A stretch of 64,000 bases of DNA from NCBI GenBank assembly GCA_023382535.1, contig JAHDWA010000052.1, positions 1-64,000 on the forward strand. Direction: 5' to 3'. A model generated the notes under the pieces. It ran no database searches. It was given only the letters and a program-made list of their open reading frames with translations, and was not told the origin of the DNA. This DNA is from Anaerolineae bacterium. Its GTDB lineage: Bacteria > Chloroflexota > Anaerolineae > 4572-78 > J111. The translations under genes were made by a program, and so were the position numbers. Numbering within the stretch: the first letter of the stretch is position 1; each line of letters starts with the position of its first letter. Below, in pieces: positions 42,021 to 51,126 of the stretch.

Positions 42021-43169
42021 GTGTCAATCAAAGAAAAAACAAGCCAAATTTTCAAAAAACAATTTGGACAGCTCCCCACCCACTTTTTCCATGCACCGGG
42101 GCGGGTTAATCTCATTGGCGAGCATACCGACTACAACGACGGCTTTGTCCTGCCCTGCGCCATCAATTACCATACGGTGATTGCCGCGACACCGCGCCCG
42201 GATAGCCGGATCAAGGTAGTCGCTGCCGATTTTGGGGAGCAAAACAGTGAATTTAACCCGGCGGGTGAAATTGAACATGACCCGGCGGCGCCGTGGAGCA
42301 ACTATATTCGGGGAGTCGCCTGGGCGCTGGCCCAGCGCCGGTACCGCTTGCAGGGAGCGAATCTGGTCATCGCCGGGGATGTGCCGCAAGGAGCGGGGCT
42401 GAGTTCGTCGGCTTCGCTGGAAGTGGCTGTAGGGCTGGCCCTGACCCGCCTGAGCGGCCTTGAGGTTGATCTGAAAACCCTGGCGCTGACCGGCCAGCAG
42501 GCCGAGAATGATTTTGTGGGGATGCGCTGCGGGATCATGGATCAATTCATCGCCGCGTTGGGGCAAGAAGATCACGCTCTTTTGATTGACTGCCGCAGTC
42601 TCAATTACCGGGCCGTGCCGATTCCCGCCGGAACCGCGATCATTATCGCCAACAGCAACGTTAAGCGCGGGCTGGTGGACAGCGAGTACAATACCCGCCG
42701 GCAGGAATGTGAGGCTGCCGCGGCCCATTTTGGCGTGCCGGCTCTGCGGGATGTCTCGCCGGACGTGTTCGCCCTCCACGCCGACGAGCTGGACGAAACG
42801 GTGGCCAGGCGTGCCCGCCACGTTATCACCGAAAATGCGCGCACCGAAGCAGCCGCCGAGGCTCTGGCTCAGGGGGACTTACAGTGGATGGGGCGGCTGA
42901 TGGCCGAGTCGCACGCCTCGATGCGCGATGATTTTGAAATCACCGTGCCGCCGATTGATGCCCTGGTCGAGATTGTGGCCGAAGTGATTGGCGACGCCGG
43001 GGGGGTGCGCATGACCGGCGGCGGCTTTGGCGGCTGTATTGTCGCCCTGGCTCCCCAGGAGATGGCCGTGGCAGTCGAGGCGGCGATTGCAGAGAAATAT
43101 CCGCAGGCCTCCGGCTTAGAAGCGACGGTTTACGTTTGCCAGGCGTCGGCGGGAGCGGGAGAAGTTTGA
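42021..43169 (+). CDS. galK: Galactokinase
   Basis: 382 residues. Galactokinase signature [19 protein letters not shown], the GHMP ATP motif [25 protein letters not shown], and C-terminal [14 protein letters not shown]. Phosphorylates galactose at C1. GTG start at 42021, with AAGGGG shortly upstream. No other Leloir gene is adjacent. Confidence 0.95.
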   Translation: MSIKEKTSQIFKKQFGQLPTHFFHAPGRVNLIGEHTDYNDGFVLPCAINYHTVIAATPRPDSRIKVVAADFGEQNSEFNPAGEIEHDPAAPWSNYIRGVAWALAQRRYRLQGANLVIAGDVPQGAGLSSSASLEVAVGLALTRLSGLEVDLKTLALTGQQAENDFVGMRCGIMDQFIAALGQEDHALLIDCRSLNYRAVPIPAGTAIIIANSNVKRGLVDSEYNTRRQECEAAAAHFGVPALRDVSPDVFALHADELDETVARRARHVITENARTEAAAEALAQGDLQWMGRLMAESHASMRDDFEITVPPIDALVEIVAEVIGDAGGVRMTGGGFGGCIVALAPQEMAVAVEAAIAEKYPQASGLEATVYVCQASAGAGEV

Positions 43170-43196
43170 GACGCTAAATAAGGTAGGATGGCCGTT

Positions 43197-43754
43197 CTAC
43201 TCGGCCGCCGAGCGCCGCCACAGATAAATCCCCACCACAACGGCTAGTACGACAAAGGGAAGGGCCACACTCAGCAGCACGCTTACGCTCAAGCCGCGCG
43301 TCACGGTTTCGGTGAAAGGAGGCGTCTCAACCTGGCCCAGCTCATCCTGTACGGAAACCGTAATGTCCCACTGGCCGGTGGTCTGCACCTCAAAATGGGC
43401 CACATAATCGTAATTATTGCCGGCGTTTTGGTGGCTGGCCTGAGCGCTGAGCGTCTCGCCACCCTCGCGGGGCGTCGCTTTAATGATCACCGTCGCGTCG
43501 GGGCGGTACTTGCCGGTTTTGCCATCGGTCACCCGAACCCAGACGCTCATCTGGCCCACCGTCACCGGCAGCGGCGAGGTTGCCACCAGAAGCACGTAAG
43601 GGCCGATATGCTCATCGCTGACGCGAATCTTGCTGCCGCCGGTGCCAGGGCCAATGGCCAGGGCCGGCTGCGGCAGAGTCAAAAGAGTGAGGAGTAAAGC
43701 CAGGCCGATGAGGAACTGACCCCACTTGTTTTTTGAAAGAATGATTTTACTCAT
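43197..43754 (-). CDS. Membrane-anchored FixH/YtkA-like protein
   Basis: 185 residues. N-terminal signal or anchor helix (FLIGLALLLTLLTLPQPALA), an extracytoplasmic Ig-like sandwich (GPYVLLVATSPLPVTVGQMS ... FEVQTTGQWDITVSVQDELG) and a C-terminal helix (VLLSVALPFVVLAVVVGIYL). The fold resembles FixH/YtkA proteins, which go with cytochrome oxidase assembly or copper. It starts 9 bases after the stop of the polyferredoxin gene, so they are cotranscribed. Confidence 0.75.
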   Translation of the reverse strand: MSKIILSKNKWGQFLIGLALLLTLLTLPQPALAIGPGTGGSKIRVSDEHIGPYVLLVATSPLPVTVGQMSVWVRVTDGKTGKYRPDATVIIKATPREGGETLSAQASHQNAGNNYDYVAHFEVQTTGQWDITVSVQDELGQVETPPFTETVTRGLSVSVLLSVALPFVVLAVVVGIYLWRRSAAE

Positions 43755-43763
43755 AGCTAGCGA

Positions 43764-45242
43764 CTATAACCCCACAAAAATTGTCCCACGCATCTCCATG
43801 GGCTGGAACATAATCCACAGGGCGACAACTAACAGGATGAGGGCCATAATGCCCCAGGGCAAAAAGGCGCGCAGGGCGATATGCCGGTTGGGGTAGTGGC
43901 CTGCGGCAATTTGAAAAGCCGCCACCAGCGTTCCAAATAACCCCAGGTAGAGAAAAACAGCCTGGATCGGAAAGAGCCAATCGAGCGGCACAGCCGGGCC
44001 AAGCTGCCAAAGAGGTTGCCCTGCATGAAAACCGCTGTCGTTGAGATAGGCCTGCATCACCGGGATAATCGTCAGGGCGCCGGTGAGAAAATGGAAGGCG
44101 TAATGGGCCAGCCACATGCCAAACCCAAGCGGGACCAGGCTGTAGACAAAGCGGCGGATGACTCTGCCTAACGGTTCGTCCGCAGGACCAGCCAGGTGGC
44201 GGCTGAAGAAAGCCGTCCCGGCCAGAACAACAGCGGGGATGGCCGTCAGCCCCAGCAGAAAAATTAGTAACAGGCCGGGTATGTCCGATGTAACACCCAA
44301 CCAGTTAGCCAGATTTTGGCGCAAGACATAGACGGGACTGATCATGGCAAAGGCGTTAAGATAAGCCCCAAAAGTAAGCACTATCACCAACGCCGCCAAA
44401 TCCCAGCGCTGCGTAAAACGGCCCAGCCCAGAACGGCGCGGGTCGCTCCACAATTCCTGGGTTGGGATGCGGGCAATCAAGCCGATGTTATCGTGGGGAC
44501 AGGCATGCACACAATCCAGGCAGAAGGTGCAGTCCATATTGCCCACTTTTTTCTCCTGAAACAGCCACAATTCGCAGCCACGCTGGCCGGTGAATTTGTT
44601 TCCGGCGATGCAGTCTTTGGTACGGCAGGCAGCGCAAGTGTCGCCGCTGCGGATTTTGATTTCGGCGGGCGAACTGAGCGAGCCAAAGAAGTTGAACTGC
44701 CCCAGGGGACAAACATACTTGCAAAAGGCCGCCCCTTGAAAAAAGGTGTCCACCACGATTGCCGTCAAAAAGTAGGCGATGATGATCCAGGCTGTCAGCC
44801 AGGGGCTGGCCCACAAGCTAAACACTTCATAGGTAATAAAGAAAATAACCAGCAGGGCCAGCGCCGCCCATTTATTGCGCAAAGCTCGCGGCGCCTGCCG
44901 CTGCCAGCCCAAGCGGCTGCCCAGCCAGCGCCCCACTTCGCGGGGCAGCATAAAGGGGCAGGCCATGCAAAACAGGTTGCCGACGAGCAACAAAGCCAGG
45001 ACGACAAAGCCCCGGTAATGAATCCAGGCGGTCACCGTCGCCAGGTTTTTGGGCGCCTGCTGCGGCCCAAACAGGCCGTCAAATATAATGAAGCCGCTGG
45101 CAAGCAGCAGGAGGGTCTGCAAACTCCGCCGGGCATGCCGCCAGCGCAGAAAGGCGCCAAGGAGCGGCCAGCGCAACAGATCGGTAGCGGGGCGAGGTTG
45201 GACAGTAGTTGATTTTAATTTAAGCAAAGGCTGTGGAGTCAT
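43764..45242 (-). CDS. Polyferredoxin-type membrane 4Fe-4S protein (NapH/CcoG-like)
   Basis: 492 residues with about ten membrane helices. Cys motifs: CMACP, CKYVCP, CAACRTKDC and CTFCLDCVHACP; the last two look like 4Fe-4S sites, while the first two are the membrane-proximal NapH/NosR/CcoG type. It could pass electrons in copper reduction or oxidase maturation; the divergent cytochrome oxidase operon and the YtkA-like partner favour this. Long C-terminal membrane part (from about residue 280) is more than in NapH. Exact role unknown. Confidence 0.82.
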   Translation of the reverse strand: MTPQPLLKLKSTTVQPRPATDLLRWPLLGAFLRWRHARRSLQTLLLLASGFIIFDGLFGPQQAPKNLATVTAWIHYRGFVVLALLLVGNLFCMACPFMLPREVGRWLGSRLGWQRQAPRALRNKWAALALLVIFFITYEVFSLWASPWLTAWIIIAYFLTAIVVDTFFQGAAFCKYVCPLGQFNFFGSLSSPAEIKIRSGDTCAACRTKDCIAGNKFTGQRGCELWLFQEKKVGNMDCTFCLDCVHACPHDNIGLIARIPTQELWSDPRRSGLGRFTQRWDLAALVIVLTFGAYLNAFAMISPVYVLRQNLANWLGVTSDIPGLLLIFLLGLTAIPAVVLAGTAFFSRHLAGPADEPLGRVIRRFVYSLVPLGFGMWLAHYAFHFLTGALTIIPVMQAYLNDSGFHAGQPLWQLGPAVPLDWLFPIQAVFLYLGLFGTLVAAFQIAAGHYPNRHIALRAFLPWGIMALILLVVALWIMFQPMEMRGTIFVGL

Positions 45243-45273
45243 CGATATCTAACATCACCATTCCAGGCTTATG

Positions 45274-45282
45274 ATTATAGCA
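45274..45282 (-). promoter_or_regulatory. Extended -10 promoter of the polyferredoxin unit
   Basis: TGCTATAAT on the minus strand, about 31 bases before the start codon. Confidence 0.5.
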
Positions 45283-45315
45283 CGAGAAGGGATGGGGGTA
45301 AAAGTGTTACCCAGT

Positions 45316-45344
45316 TTGACAGCTACCCCGCTGGCATGTATAAT
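45316..45344 (+). promoter_or_regulatory. Upstream promoter of the cytochrome oxidase operon
   Basis: TTGACA, 17 bases, TATAAT: a full consensus match. It is divergent from the polyferredoxin promoter. Confidence 0.8.
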
Positions 45345-45404
45345 AGCGCGCGCCGTGTGAAAAAATACACTAAAATAGCTATAAAGTTTTCCAAGTCAAG
45401 TAGT

Positions 45405-45432
45405 TTGACAGAAGAACTCTTTATGCTAGAAT
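45405..45432 (+). promoter_or_regulatory. Second promoter of the cytochrome oxidase operon
   Basis: TTGACA, 16 bases, TAGAAT, 89 bases downstream of the first promoter. Leader to ATG 45546 about 105 bases. Confidence 0.65.
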
Positions 45433-45545
45433 AGCCACGTTTAAGGGGGAGCCGCTTTTTCACAATTCTCTCCTCTACCTCCCCTCGTTGTGTCCCTTTT
45501 GGCCCAGTCATCATAAAAAATGCTTTAGTAAAGGATAGATGTTTA

Positions 45546-46586
45546 ATGCATTCAATGAAACCCACTCTTCTGAAGCGTGTGTTGAAGACGATCCGTTATG
45601 CCGGCCTCTTTGGGGCCTTAATCGGGCTGCTGCCAGCCGTGGCTCTAGCTGCCCCCCCCGCCCCGATAGACCCCGCTTCACCGGCGGCAAGGTCTATTAA
45701 TAATTTGCATACCATTACCCTGGTCATTGCCACGATCGTCTTTCTGATTGTCTGCGGCCTGCTGATTTACTCTTTGGTTCGCTTCCGGCGTAAATCTGAC
45801 AACGACCCCGAACCGGATCAGAATTTCCACGGCAACACCACCCTGGAAGTTATCTGGACGGTCATTCCGGTGGGCATTCTGGCTACCTTGTTAGTGCTGA
45901 CCTATCAAACGATGCAGGATATTAACCCCAACCGGCCAACCCAAATGACCATCACGGTGGTGGGCAAACAGTGGCTGTGGGAAATTCAATACCCCGACCG
46001 TGGCATCAAACTAACCAACGAGATCAGAGTCCCGGTCAATACCGATGTTAAAGTAGAAATCAAGTCGGAGGACGTGATCCACAGTTTTTGGATCCCGCAA
46101 ATGGGCGGCAAAAAAGATGCAGTACCGGGTTATTTGACCACCACCTGGTTTAAAGCCGATAGACTGGGTACATTTCACGGCCAATGCGCTGAATATTGCG
46201 GGCTGGCTCACTCGAAAATGCCGATCGAGTTGGTTGTGCTGGATCAAGCAAGCTTTGATTTGTGGGCCGAGGCGACGGCAGCAAAACAGGCCAATGCTTC
46301 GGCGCAGGGTGAAATTTTGTTTGGAACGGCGGGCTGCGTTGGCTGTCATGCTGTCAATGGCCAAGGCGGTCAAATTGGACCGGAGCTAACCAGGATTTAT
46401 GCGGATAAAGGCCCGGAGTATATTCATGAGTCAATTGTGACTCCTAATGCCGTTATCGCGCCCAGTTGTCCTACCGGCGCCTGTCCGGCCGGGGTTATGC
46501 CGCAGGATTTTGAGGAGCGGCTCACCGAAGATGACATTAACAGTATTGTTGAATATCTTAAAGCAGTCGCTGAAGCTGCGCAATAG
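45546..46586 (+). CDS. coxB: Cytochrome c oxidase subunit II with fused cytochrome c domain
   Basis: 346 residues. Signal-like helix, second membrane helix (ITLVIATIVFLIVCGLLIYS), then the cupredoxin CuA domain with HSFWIPQ and the CuA ligands in CAEYCGLAHSKM. The C terminus carries a class I cytochrome c domain with CVGCHAVNG and a distal Met in GVMPQDF. This makes it a caa3-type subunit II. First gene of the operon. Confidence 0.95.
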   Translation: MHSMKPTLLKRVLKTIRYAGLFGALIGLLPAVALAAPPAPIDPASPAARSINNLHTITLVIATIVFLIVCGLLIYSLVRFRRKSDNDPEPDQNFHGNTTLEVIWTVIPVGILATLLVLTYQTMQDINPNRPTQMTITVVGKQWLWEIQYPDRGIKLTNEIRVPVNTDVKVEIKSEDVIHSFWIPQMGGKKDAVPGYLTTTWFKADRLGTFHGQCAEYCGLAHSKMPIELVVLDQASFDLWAEATAAKQANASAQGEILFGTAGCVGCHAVNGQGGQIGPELTRIYADKGPEYIHESIVTPNAVIAPSCPTGACPAGVMPQDFEERLTEDDINSIVEYLKAVAEAAQ

Positions 46587-46615
46587 TTCGGATCAATGAG
46601 GAGGAATGCTTTAGA

Positions 46616-48505
46616 ATGAGACGTCCAAGCAGACGGTTAACTTACGCGTTTATAGCCAGTTTGTTGGTTGGGTATGGGGTTTCCTGGGGCATTATGGCCG
46701 GCGTGCTTGCAGCGCCGCTGCGCCTGTACGGCTTCGGCAATCTAACCTGGGTCGCTTTGTTGGTCGCTTTTCTCCTGCTTATTTTCCTGGACAACCCGCT
46801 GCAGCTCCGAATGTTTGATTGGCCCCAAGCCGACGAAAAAAAGAAAGAAAAAGCGGCCAAGACCAAGCAATACACCGGCCTGGCTGACTGGTTAACCACG
46901 GTTGACCACAAAAAAATCGGGATTATGTACTTTATCTTCAGCTTCAGCTTCTTTTTGATTGGGGGTCTTTTAGCCCTGGTCATTCGGGCCGAGTTAGCCC
47001 TGCCAGGGTTACAATTTCTGTCCCAGGCCCGCTACAATGAATTTTTCACCATGCATGGCACGACCATGATCTTCCTGGGGATTATCCCAATGCTGGCTTC
47101 TTTTGCTAACTATGTAGTGCCTTTGCAGGTGGGCGCCAGGGATATGGCTTTTCCGCGTCTGAACGCCTTTGCCCTGTGGATGTTTCTTTTTGGCGGCCTG
47201 CTGTTGTACACCAGCTTCTTCTTTGAAGGCGGCGCGGCGGGCGGCTGGACAGCCTATGCCCCACTTTCGACGGCGACCTACTTCCCCAACAAAGGCATGG
47301 ACATGTGGATTGTCGGCGTTTACGTCGTGGGAACGTCTTCTATCCTGGGCGCGATCAACCTGATTGTGACAATCTTGAATATGCGCGCTCCCGGTATGGG
47401 CCTCAACCAGATGTCGCTGTTTACCTGGACCGTCCTGGTCCAGTCTATCCTGATCATCTTCGGCACCCCGGCCCTGGCCGCCGCTTTGACCCTGCTCTTT
47501 ATTGAACGGAATCTTGGCGCAAGCTTCTTTAGCGCCCAGGGTAATCCGGTTTTGTGGCAGCATATGTTCTGGTTCTACTCCCATCCGGCGGTTTACATTA
47601 TGGTTTTGCCGGCTATGGGCATTATCTCTGAAGTTTTGCCCGTGTTTGCACGAAAACCGATTTTTGGCTATCGTATGATTGCTTACTCAACCGTAGCCAT
47701 CGCCGTGCTGGGCTTTATTGTTTGGGCGCACCATATGTTTACGGCTGGCATTGGCTACGGCTTGCAGCTCTTCTTTATGATGGGTTCAATGGTCATTGCC
47801 GTCCCCACCGGCGTAAAGATCTTTAGCTGGATTTTCACCTTATGGGGCGGCTCGATTGATTTCAAGACCCCGCTTCTTTTCGCGGTGGGCTTCATTGTCA
47901 CCTTCACTATTGGCGGCATCAGTGGTGTTTTCAACGCCCTTGTCCCGATTGACACCCAAATTCACGACACCTACTATATCGTCGCCCACCTGCACTACGT
48001 CCTTTTCGGCGGCAGCGTGATGGGCATGTTTGCCGGGATTTATTTCTGGTTCCCCAAAGTCACCGGGCGCATGTACAACGAAATGCTGGGTAGGCTCCAA
48101 TTCTGGCTGATGTTCATTGGCTTCAATATCACCTTCTTCCCGATGCACTTCCTGGGGCTGCTGGGCATGCCCCGCCGTTACGCCGATTATGAAGCCGGTT
48201 TGGGCTGGGAAAATTACAACCTCCTGGCCTCGGTTGGCGCATTTTTGATTGCCGCCTCCATCCTGCCCCTGTTTTGGAATGTCGCTTATTCCCTGGTCAG
48301 AGGCCGCCGGGCGGTGGGTGACCCGTGGCAGGCCAATTCGCTGGAATGGTGGACGACTTCTCCGCCGCCTGATTACAATTTCCTGGAGATTCCAACCGTC
48401 CACAGCGAGCGGCCCGCACGAGACCTGCGGCTGGATAAAAAACCGCCCACGGCCCCGCCGTCGGTCACGCCGCCTGTTAGCAGCCCGGCCCCGGCTTCAA
48501 AATAG
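46616..48505 (+). CDS. coxA: Cytochrome c oxidase subunit I
   Basis: 629 residues, 12 core helices plus two extra N-terminal helices (FIASLLVGYGVSWGIMAGVL; VALLVAFLLLIFLDNPL) and a Lys-rich connector. Heme and copper ligands: FFTMHGTTMIF, WFYSHPAVYIMVLPAMG with the His-Tyr cross-link region, WAHHMFTAG and DTYYIVAHLHYVLFGG. Terminal oxidase reducing oxygen to water. The two extra helices before the conserved LTTVDHKKIG start are unusual for most coxA. GAGGAGG precedes the start at a slightly long distance. Confidence 0.96.
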   Translation: MRRPSRRLTYAFIASLLVGYGVSWGIMAGVLAAPLRLYGFGNLTWVALLVAFLLLIFLDNPLQLRMFDWPQADEKKKEKAAKTKQYTGLADWLTTVDHKKIGIMYFIFSFSFFLIGGLLALVIRAELALPGLQFLSQARYNEFFTMHGTTMIFLGIIPMLASFANYVVPLQVGARDMAFPRLNAFALWMFLFGGLLLYTSFFFEGGAAGGWTAYAPLSTATYFPNKGMDMWIVGVYVVGTSSILGAINLIVTILNMRAPGMGLNQMSLFTWTVLVQSILIIFGTPALAAALTLLFIERNLGASFFSAQGNPVLWQHMFWFYSHPAVYIMVLPAMGIISEVLPVFARKPIFGYRMIAYSTVAIAVLGFIVWAHHMFTAGIGYGLQLFFMMGSMVIAVPTGVKIFSWIFTLWGGSIDFKTPLLFAVGFIVTFTIGGISGVFNALVPIDTQIHDTYYIVAHLHYVLFGGSVMGMFAGIYFWFPKVTGRMYNEMLGRLQFWLMFIGFNITFFPMHFLGLLGMPRRYADYEAGLGWENYNLLASVGAFLIAASILPLFWNVAYSLVRGRRAVGDPWQANSLEWWTTSPPPDYNFLEIPTVHSERPARDLRLDKKPPTAPPSVTPPVSSPAPASK

Positions 48506-48535
48506 GGGAAAACATCCGGAGTGGTTAATTTATCT

Positions 48536-50263
48536 ATGGCTCAACCAAGCTTCAAAGGACTCACCCGGCTCACCGCCGGCTGGACATTGCTGGTGGCTTT
48601 ACTGGGTGGGCTGGGGCGTGTCGGCGGCTCGGCAACACTGACCGCGCCGCTGCACTGGAGTCTGGCCGCCCTGACAGTTCTACTGGCGTTATGTCTGGCC
48701 TGGCTGGCCTGGCGCGACTACCGCCCCTACAAGCTCATTTTGGGGACGGCCTGGAGTACTGTTTTGACCGGCTCTCTGTTGGCCTTTATACTCCTGAGCG
48801 GCCAATCGGTCAGCGTAACTCTGCTGGTGCTTGCCGTTCACCTGGGGCTGGTCCTCTTTATGGCAAGTGCGGCTCATCGGCCGAAAACAGTTTTGGAACA
48901 GGCTGGCGTCTCCGGGCAGAGCCAACGCTCTTTTCTCCGGTTTTTAGCCTTGACCGGAGGCGCCATGCTGCTTCTGCTGGTGACCGGGACTGTTGTCGCC
49001 GGGGCAGGCGCCGGACTGGCCTGCCCGGATTGGCCCTTGTGCCGGGGTGAGATCTTTCCGGCTAATGCCTCCTTGCAGCTTGTGGTCAATCTGATCCACC
49101 GTTTTACCGTGGTGGCCGTGGGGGTCGCCGTGGCGGCTATCGTCTTACAGGTACGCCGGCGTTATCCGCAGCATGCCCTGCTGGTCAAATTGTCCACCGT
49201 CCTGGGACTGCTTTTTCTGGCCCAGGTGGGCCTGGGCGGTCTGAATGTCCTGCTGCGCCTGCCCGGGGTGATGAGCGCCGTTCACTCCACCCTGGCCCTG
49301 GCCATCTGGGGGGCGCTGGTTATCCTGGCCTCGCTCTACTATCTCACCGCCAAATCAACCCTGCCGGTTGAGGCAGAGCCGGAACTAACTCCCGTGGCCC
49401 CCCGTCAAAAAGCAGCCGTTTATTTCCGCTTGACCAAGCCCTGGATTTTGGTGCTGCTCCTGATTACCACCGCCGGGGCGATGTTCATCGCCGCCCAGGG
49501 TATGCCCTCCATACCCTTGATTCTTTATACCCTGCTGGGGGGAGCTTTGGCCGCCAGCGGGGCCAGCGTTCTCAACAGCTACATTGACAGCGATATTGAC
49601 CACCTCATGTCGCGCACCTCGCGCCGCCCGACCGTGACCGGTCTGGTGACGCCGCAGGAAACCCTGTTCTTTGGCCTGGGGTTGAGCACGCTGTCTTTCC
49701 TGGTTTTTACAATGTTTGTGAATCCGCTCAGCGCCGCGCTGAGCACGGTGGGAATTCTTTACTATGTTTTCTTTTACACCCTCTACCTGAAACGAGCCAC
49801 CATCCACAATATCATCATCGGCGGCGCAGCCGGCGCGATCCCGCCGCTGGTCGGCTGGACGGCAGTGACCAACTCGCTGGACCTGGGCGCGTTTTATCTG
49901 TTTGCCATCATCTTTTTCTGGACGCCGCCCCACACCTGGGCTTTGGCCCTGCTGGTCAAAAAAGATTACGCCAATGCCCGCGTGCCGATGCTGCCGGTAG
50001 TCGTTGGCGAGCAGGAAACGACGTATCAGATTTTTCTCTACTCCGTTTTGCTGATTACGCTGACCTTGCTGCCGTTTGTGGCTCAGGTGATGGGCTGGCT
50101 CTATGTCATAGGAGCCGTGGCGCTGGGCGTTCCTTTCCTTTACCTGGCCTGGACCCTCTGGCGCAACTACAACAAGGCCAGCAGCAAAAAACTCTATAAG
50201 TTCTCGCAGCTCTATCTGGCCTTGCTTTTCTTGATGATGGCCCTGGATCGAACCTTACTTTAG
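48536..50263 (+). CDS. Heme A synthase - heme O synthase fusion (CtaA-CtaB)
   Basis: About 575 residues. The N-terminal half (to about 285) is COX15/CtaA with His in LHWSL, VHLGLVLF, LIHRFTVV and AVHSTLAL and the loop Cys pair ACPDWPLC. The C-terminal half is the UbiA-type protoheme farnesyltransferase with NSYIDSDIDHLMSRTSRRP and YLKRATIHNIIIGG. One polypeptide thus performs both steps from heme B via heme O to heme A, required by the oxidase encoded just upstream. Start: ATG 48536 gives MAQPSFKGL; a GTG at 48521 is in frame but overlaps the GGAG. Confidence 0.93.
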   Translation: MAQPSFKGLTRLTAGWTLLVALLGGLGRVGGSATLTAPLHWSLAALTVLLALCLAWLAWRDYRPYKLILGTAWSTVLTGSLLAFILLSGQSVSVTLLVLAVHLGLVLFMASAAHRPKTVLEQAGVSGQSQRSFLRFLALTGGAMLLLLVTGTVVAGAGAGLACPDWPLCRGEIFPANASLQLVVNLIHRFTVVAVGVAVAAIVLQVRRRYPQHALLVKLSTVLGLLFLAQVGLGGLNVLLRLPGVMSAVHSTLALAIWGALVILASLYYLTAKSTLPVEAEPELTPVAPRQKAAVYFRLTKPWILVLLLITTAGAMFIAAQGMPSIPLILYTLLGGALAASGASVLNSYIDSDIDHLMSRTSRRPTVTGLVTPQETLFFGLGLSTLSFLVFTMFVNPLSAALSTVGILYYVFFYTLYLKRATIHNIIIGGAAGAIPPLVGWTAVTNSLDLGAFYLFAIIFFWTPPHTWALALLVKKDYANARVPMLPVVVGEQETTYQIFLYSVLLITLTLLPFVAQVMGWLYVIGAVALGVPFLYLAWTLWRNYNKASSKKLYKFSQLYLALLFLMMALDRTLL

Positions 50264-50278
50264 GAAAGTGGTAAAAAC

Positions 50279-50401
50279 GTGGATAAAAAAGTAGTCCGCA
50301 GAAATAAGATTGCAGCCGCCATATTGGCTCTTATCGCCCTCAGCGCGCTGGCCGGGGCGGTGTTGTGGTTCAGTATTTACGCGCCCATCATTCTCAAGTA
50401 A
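50279..50401 (+). CDS. Small single-helix membrane protein in the oxidase operon (40 aa)
   Basis: GTG start at 50279: MDKKVVRRNKIAAAILALIA, then a hydrophobic stretch to the end IYAPIILK and TAA. Basic N terminus plus one membrane helix, as in small accessory subunits of heme-copper oxidases (CcoQ or CoxM type). It is 15 bases after ctaA-ctaB and 23 bases before the next subunit gene. AGGAAAG stands upstream. It is too short for family assignment. Confidence 0.65.
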   Translation: MDKKVVRRNKIAAAILALIALSALAGAVLWFSIYAPIILK

Positions 50402-50424
50402 ATTTATTAATGGAGTTTGTGACC

Positions 50425-50652
50425 ATGTCAGAAGTTACTGAAAATACCCTGCAAACCGCTGAAACGACGATCAAGCCGGAAGATATTCACCTGCCCCCCA
50501 ACAGTTACTGGCCGATTATTTTGGCTTTTGGCTTTTCCTTGATCGTCGGCGGGCTGGCCCTGAGTATTGCCCTGACCATCGTCGGCGTCGTCATCACCCT
50601 TGTTTCGGCGATTGGCTGGGTCATCGAGCCGGTTACCGAAGAGGGCCACTAG
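50425..50652 (+). CDS. Cytochrome oxidase subunit IV-like small membrane protein
   Basis: 75 residues. An acidic N terminus (ETTIKPEDIHLPPNSYWP) is followed by two membrane helices (IILAFGFSLIVGGLALSIAL; IVGVVITLVSAIGWVIEP). The LPPNSYWP entrance is typical of subunit 4-type proteins encoded in bacterial oxidase operons. ATG 50425 with GGAG 9 bases upstream. Last gene of the plus-strand oxidase unit. Confidence 0.7.
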   Translation: MSEVTENTLQTAETTIKPEDIHLPPNSYWPIILAFGFSLIVGGLALSIALTIVGVVITLVSAIGWVIEPVTEEGH

Positions 50653-50735
50653 AAACAATTCATTCGTTACGACACCTTTAATCGGTAATTTCAACCGAGA
50701 AAGGGCGTCGCGCCAGAGCAGTTACTACAAACCAA

Positions 50736-50766
50736 AAGCCCGCCGGTCAAGTTGACCGGCGGGCTT
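50736..50766. terminator. Bidirectional terminator between the two oxidase units
   Basis: 15-bp perfect arms (AAGCCCGCCGGTCAA and complement) around one central G. Convergent genes end at 50652 (+) and 50790 (-). Confidence 0.85.
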
Positions 50767-50789
50767 CTTGATTTTCTCTCAACAAAACG

Positions 50790-51104
50790 TTAAATGAGGT
50801 AACCTACGGCCAGAATACCGACCAGTAAAACCGCAAACATCACCGGCATCAAAAACAAAATAGTGTAAACAAAACTATCAAACTTGAGATGCATATAGTA
50901 CATCGCCACCAAAGTCGCCTTGACGAGCGACATCACAACAAAACCGGTCCAGATAACTTCTTTGGGCACAGGAATGTAGTCAATGTAAAGCTCCGTTACG
51001 GTAATAATGGCCGTGATTGCGGCCAGAGCCAGAAAGACCCCCAGGTAGTTGGGATGCTTGTGGGGTTTTACTTCACCAGCGTGAGTTGCTACGACATCGC
51101 TCAT
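50790..51104 (-). CDS. Cytochrome c oxidase subunit IV (prokaryotic COX4 family)
   Basis: 104 residues. His-rich N terminus (HAGEVKPHKHPNYLGVF), then three helices, including VIWTGFVVMSLVKATLVAMY and YMHLKFDS, the family signature. Accessory subunit of the oxidase. GGAGG lies upstream of ATG 51104. It follows coxC by 22 bases. Confidence 0.88.
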   Translation of the reverse strand: MSDVVATHAGEVKPHKHPNYLGVFLALAAITAIITVTELYIDYIPVPKEVIWTGFVVMSLVKATLVAMYYMHLKFDSFVYTILFLMPVMFAVLLVGILAVGYLI

Positions 51105-51126
51105 GTTTTTTGCATCCTCCCAAAAC

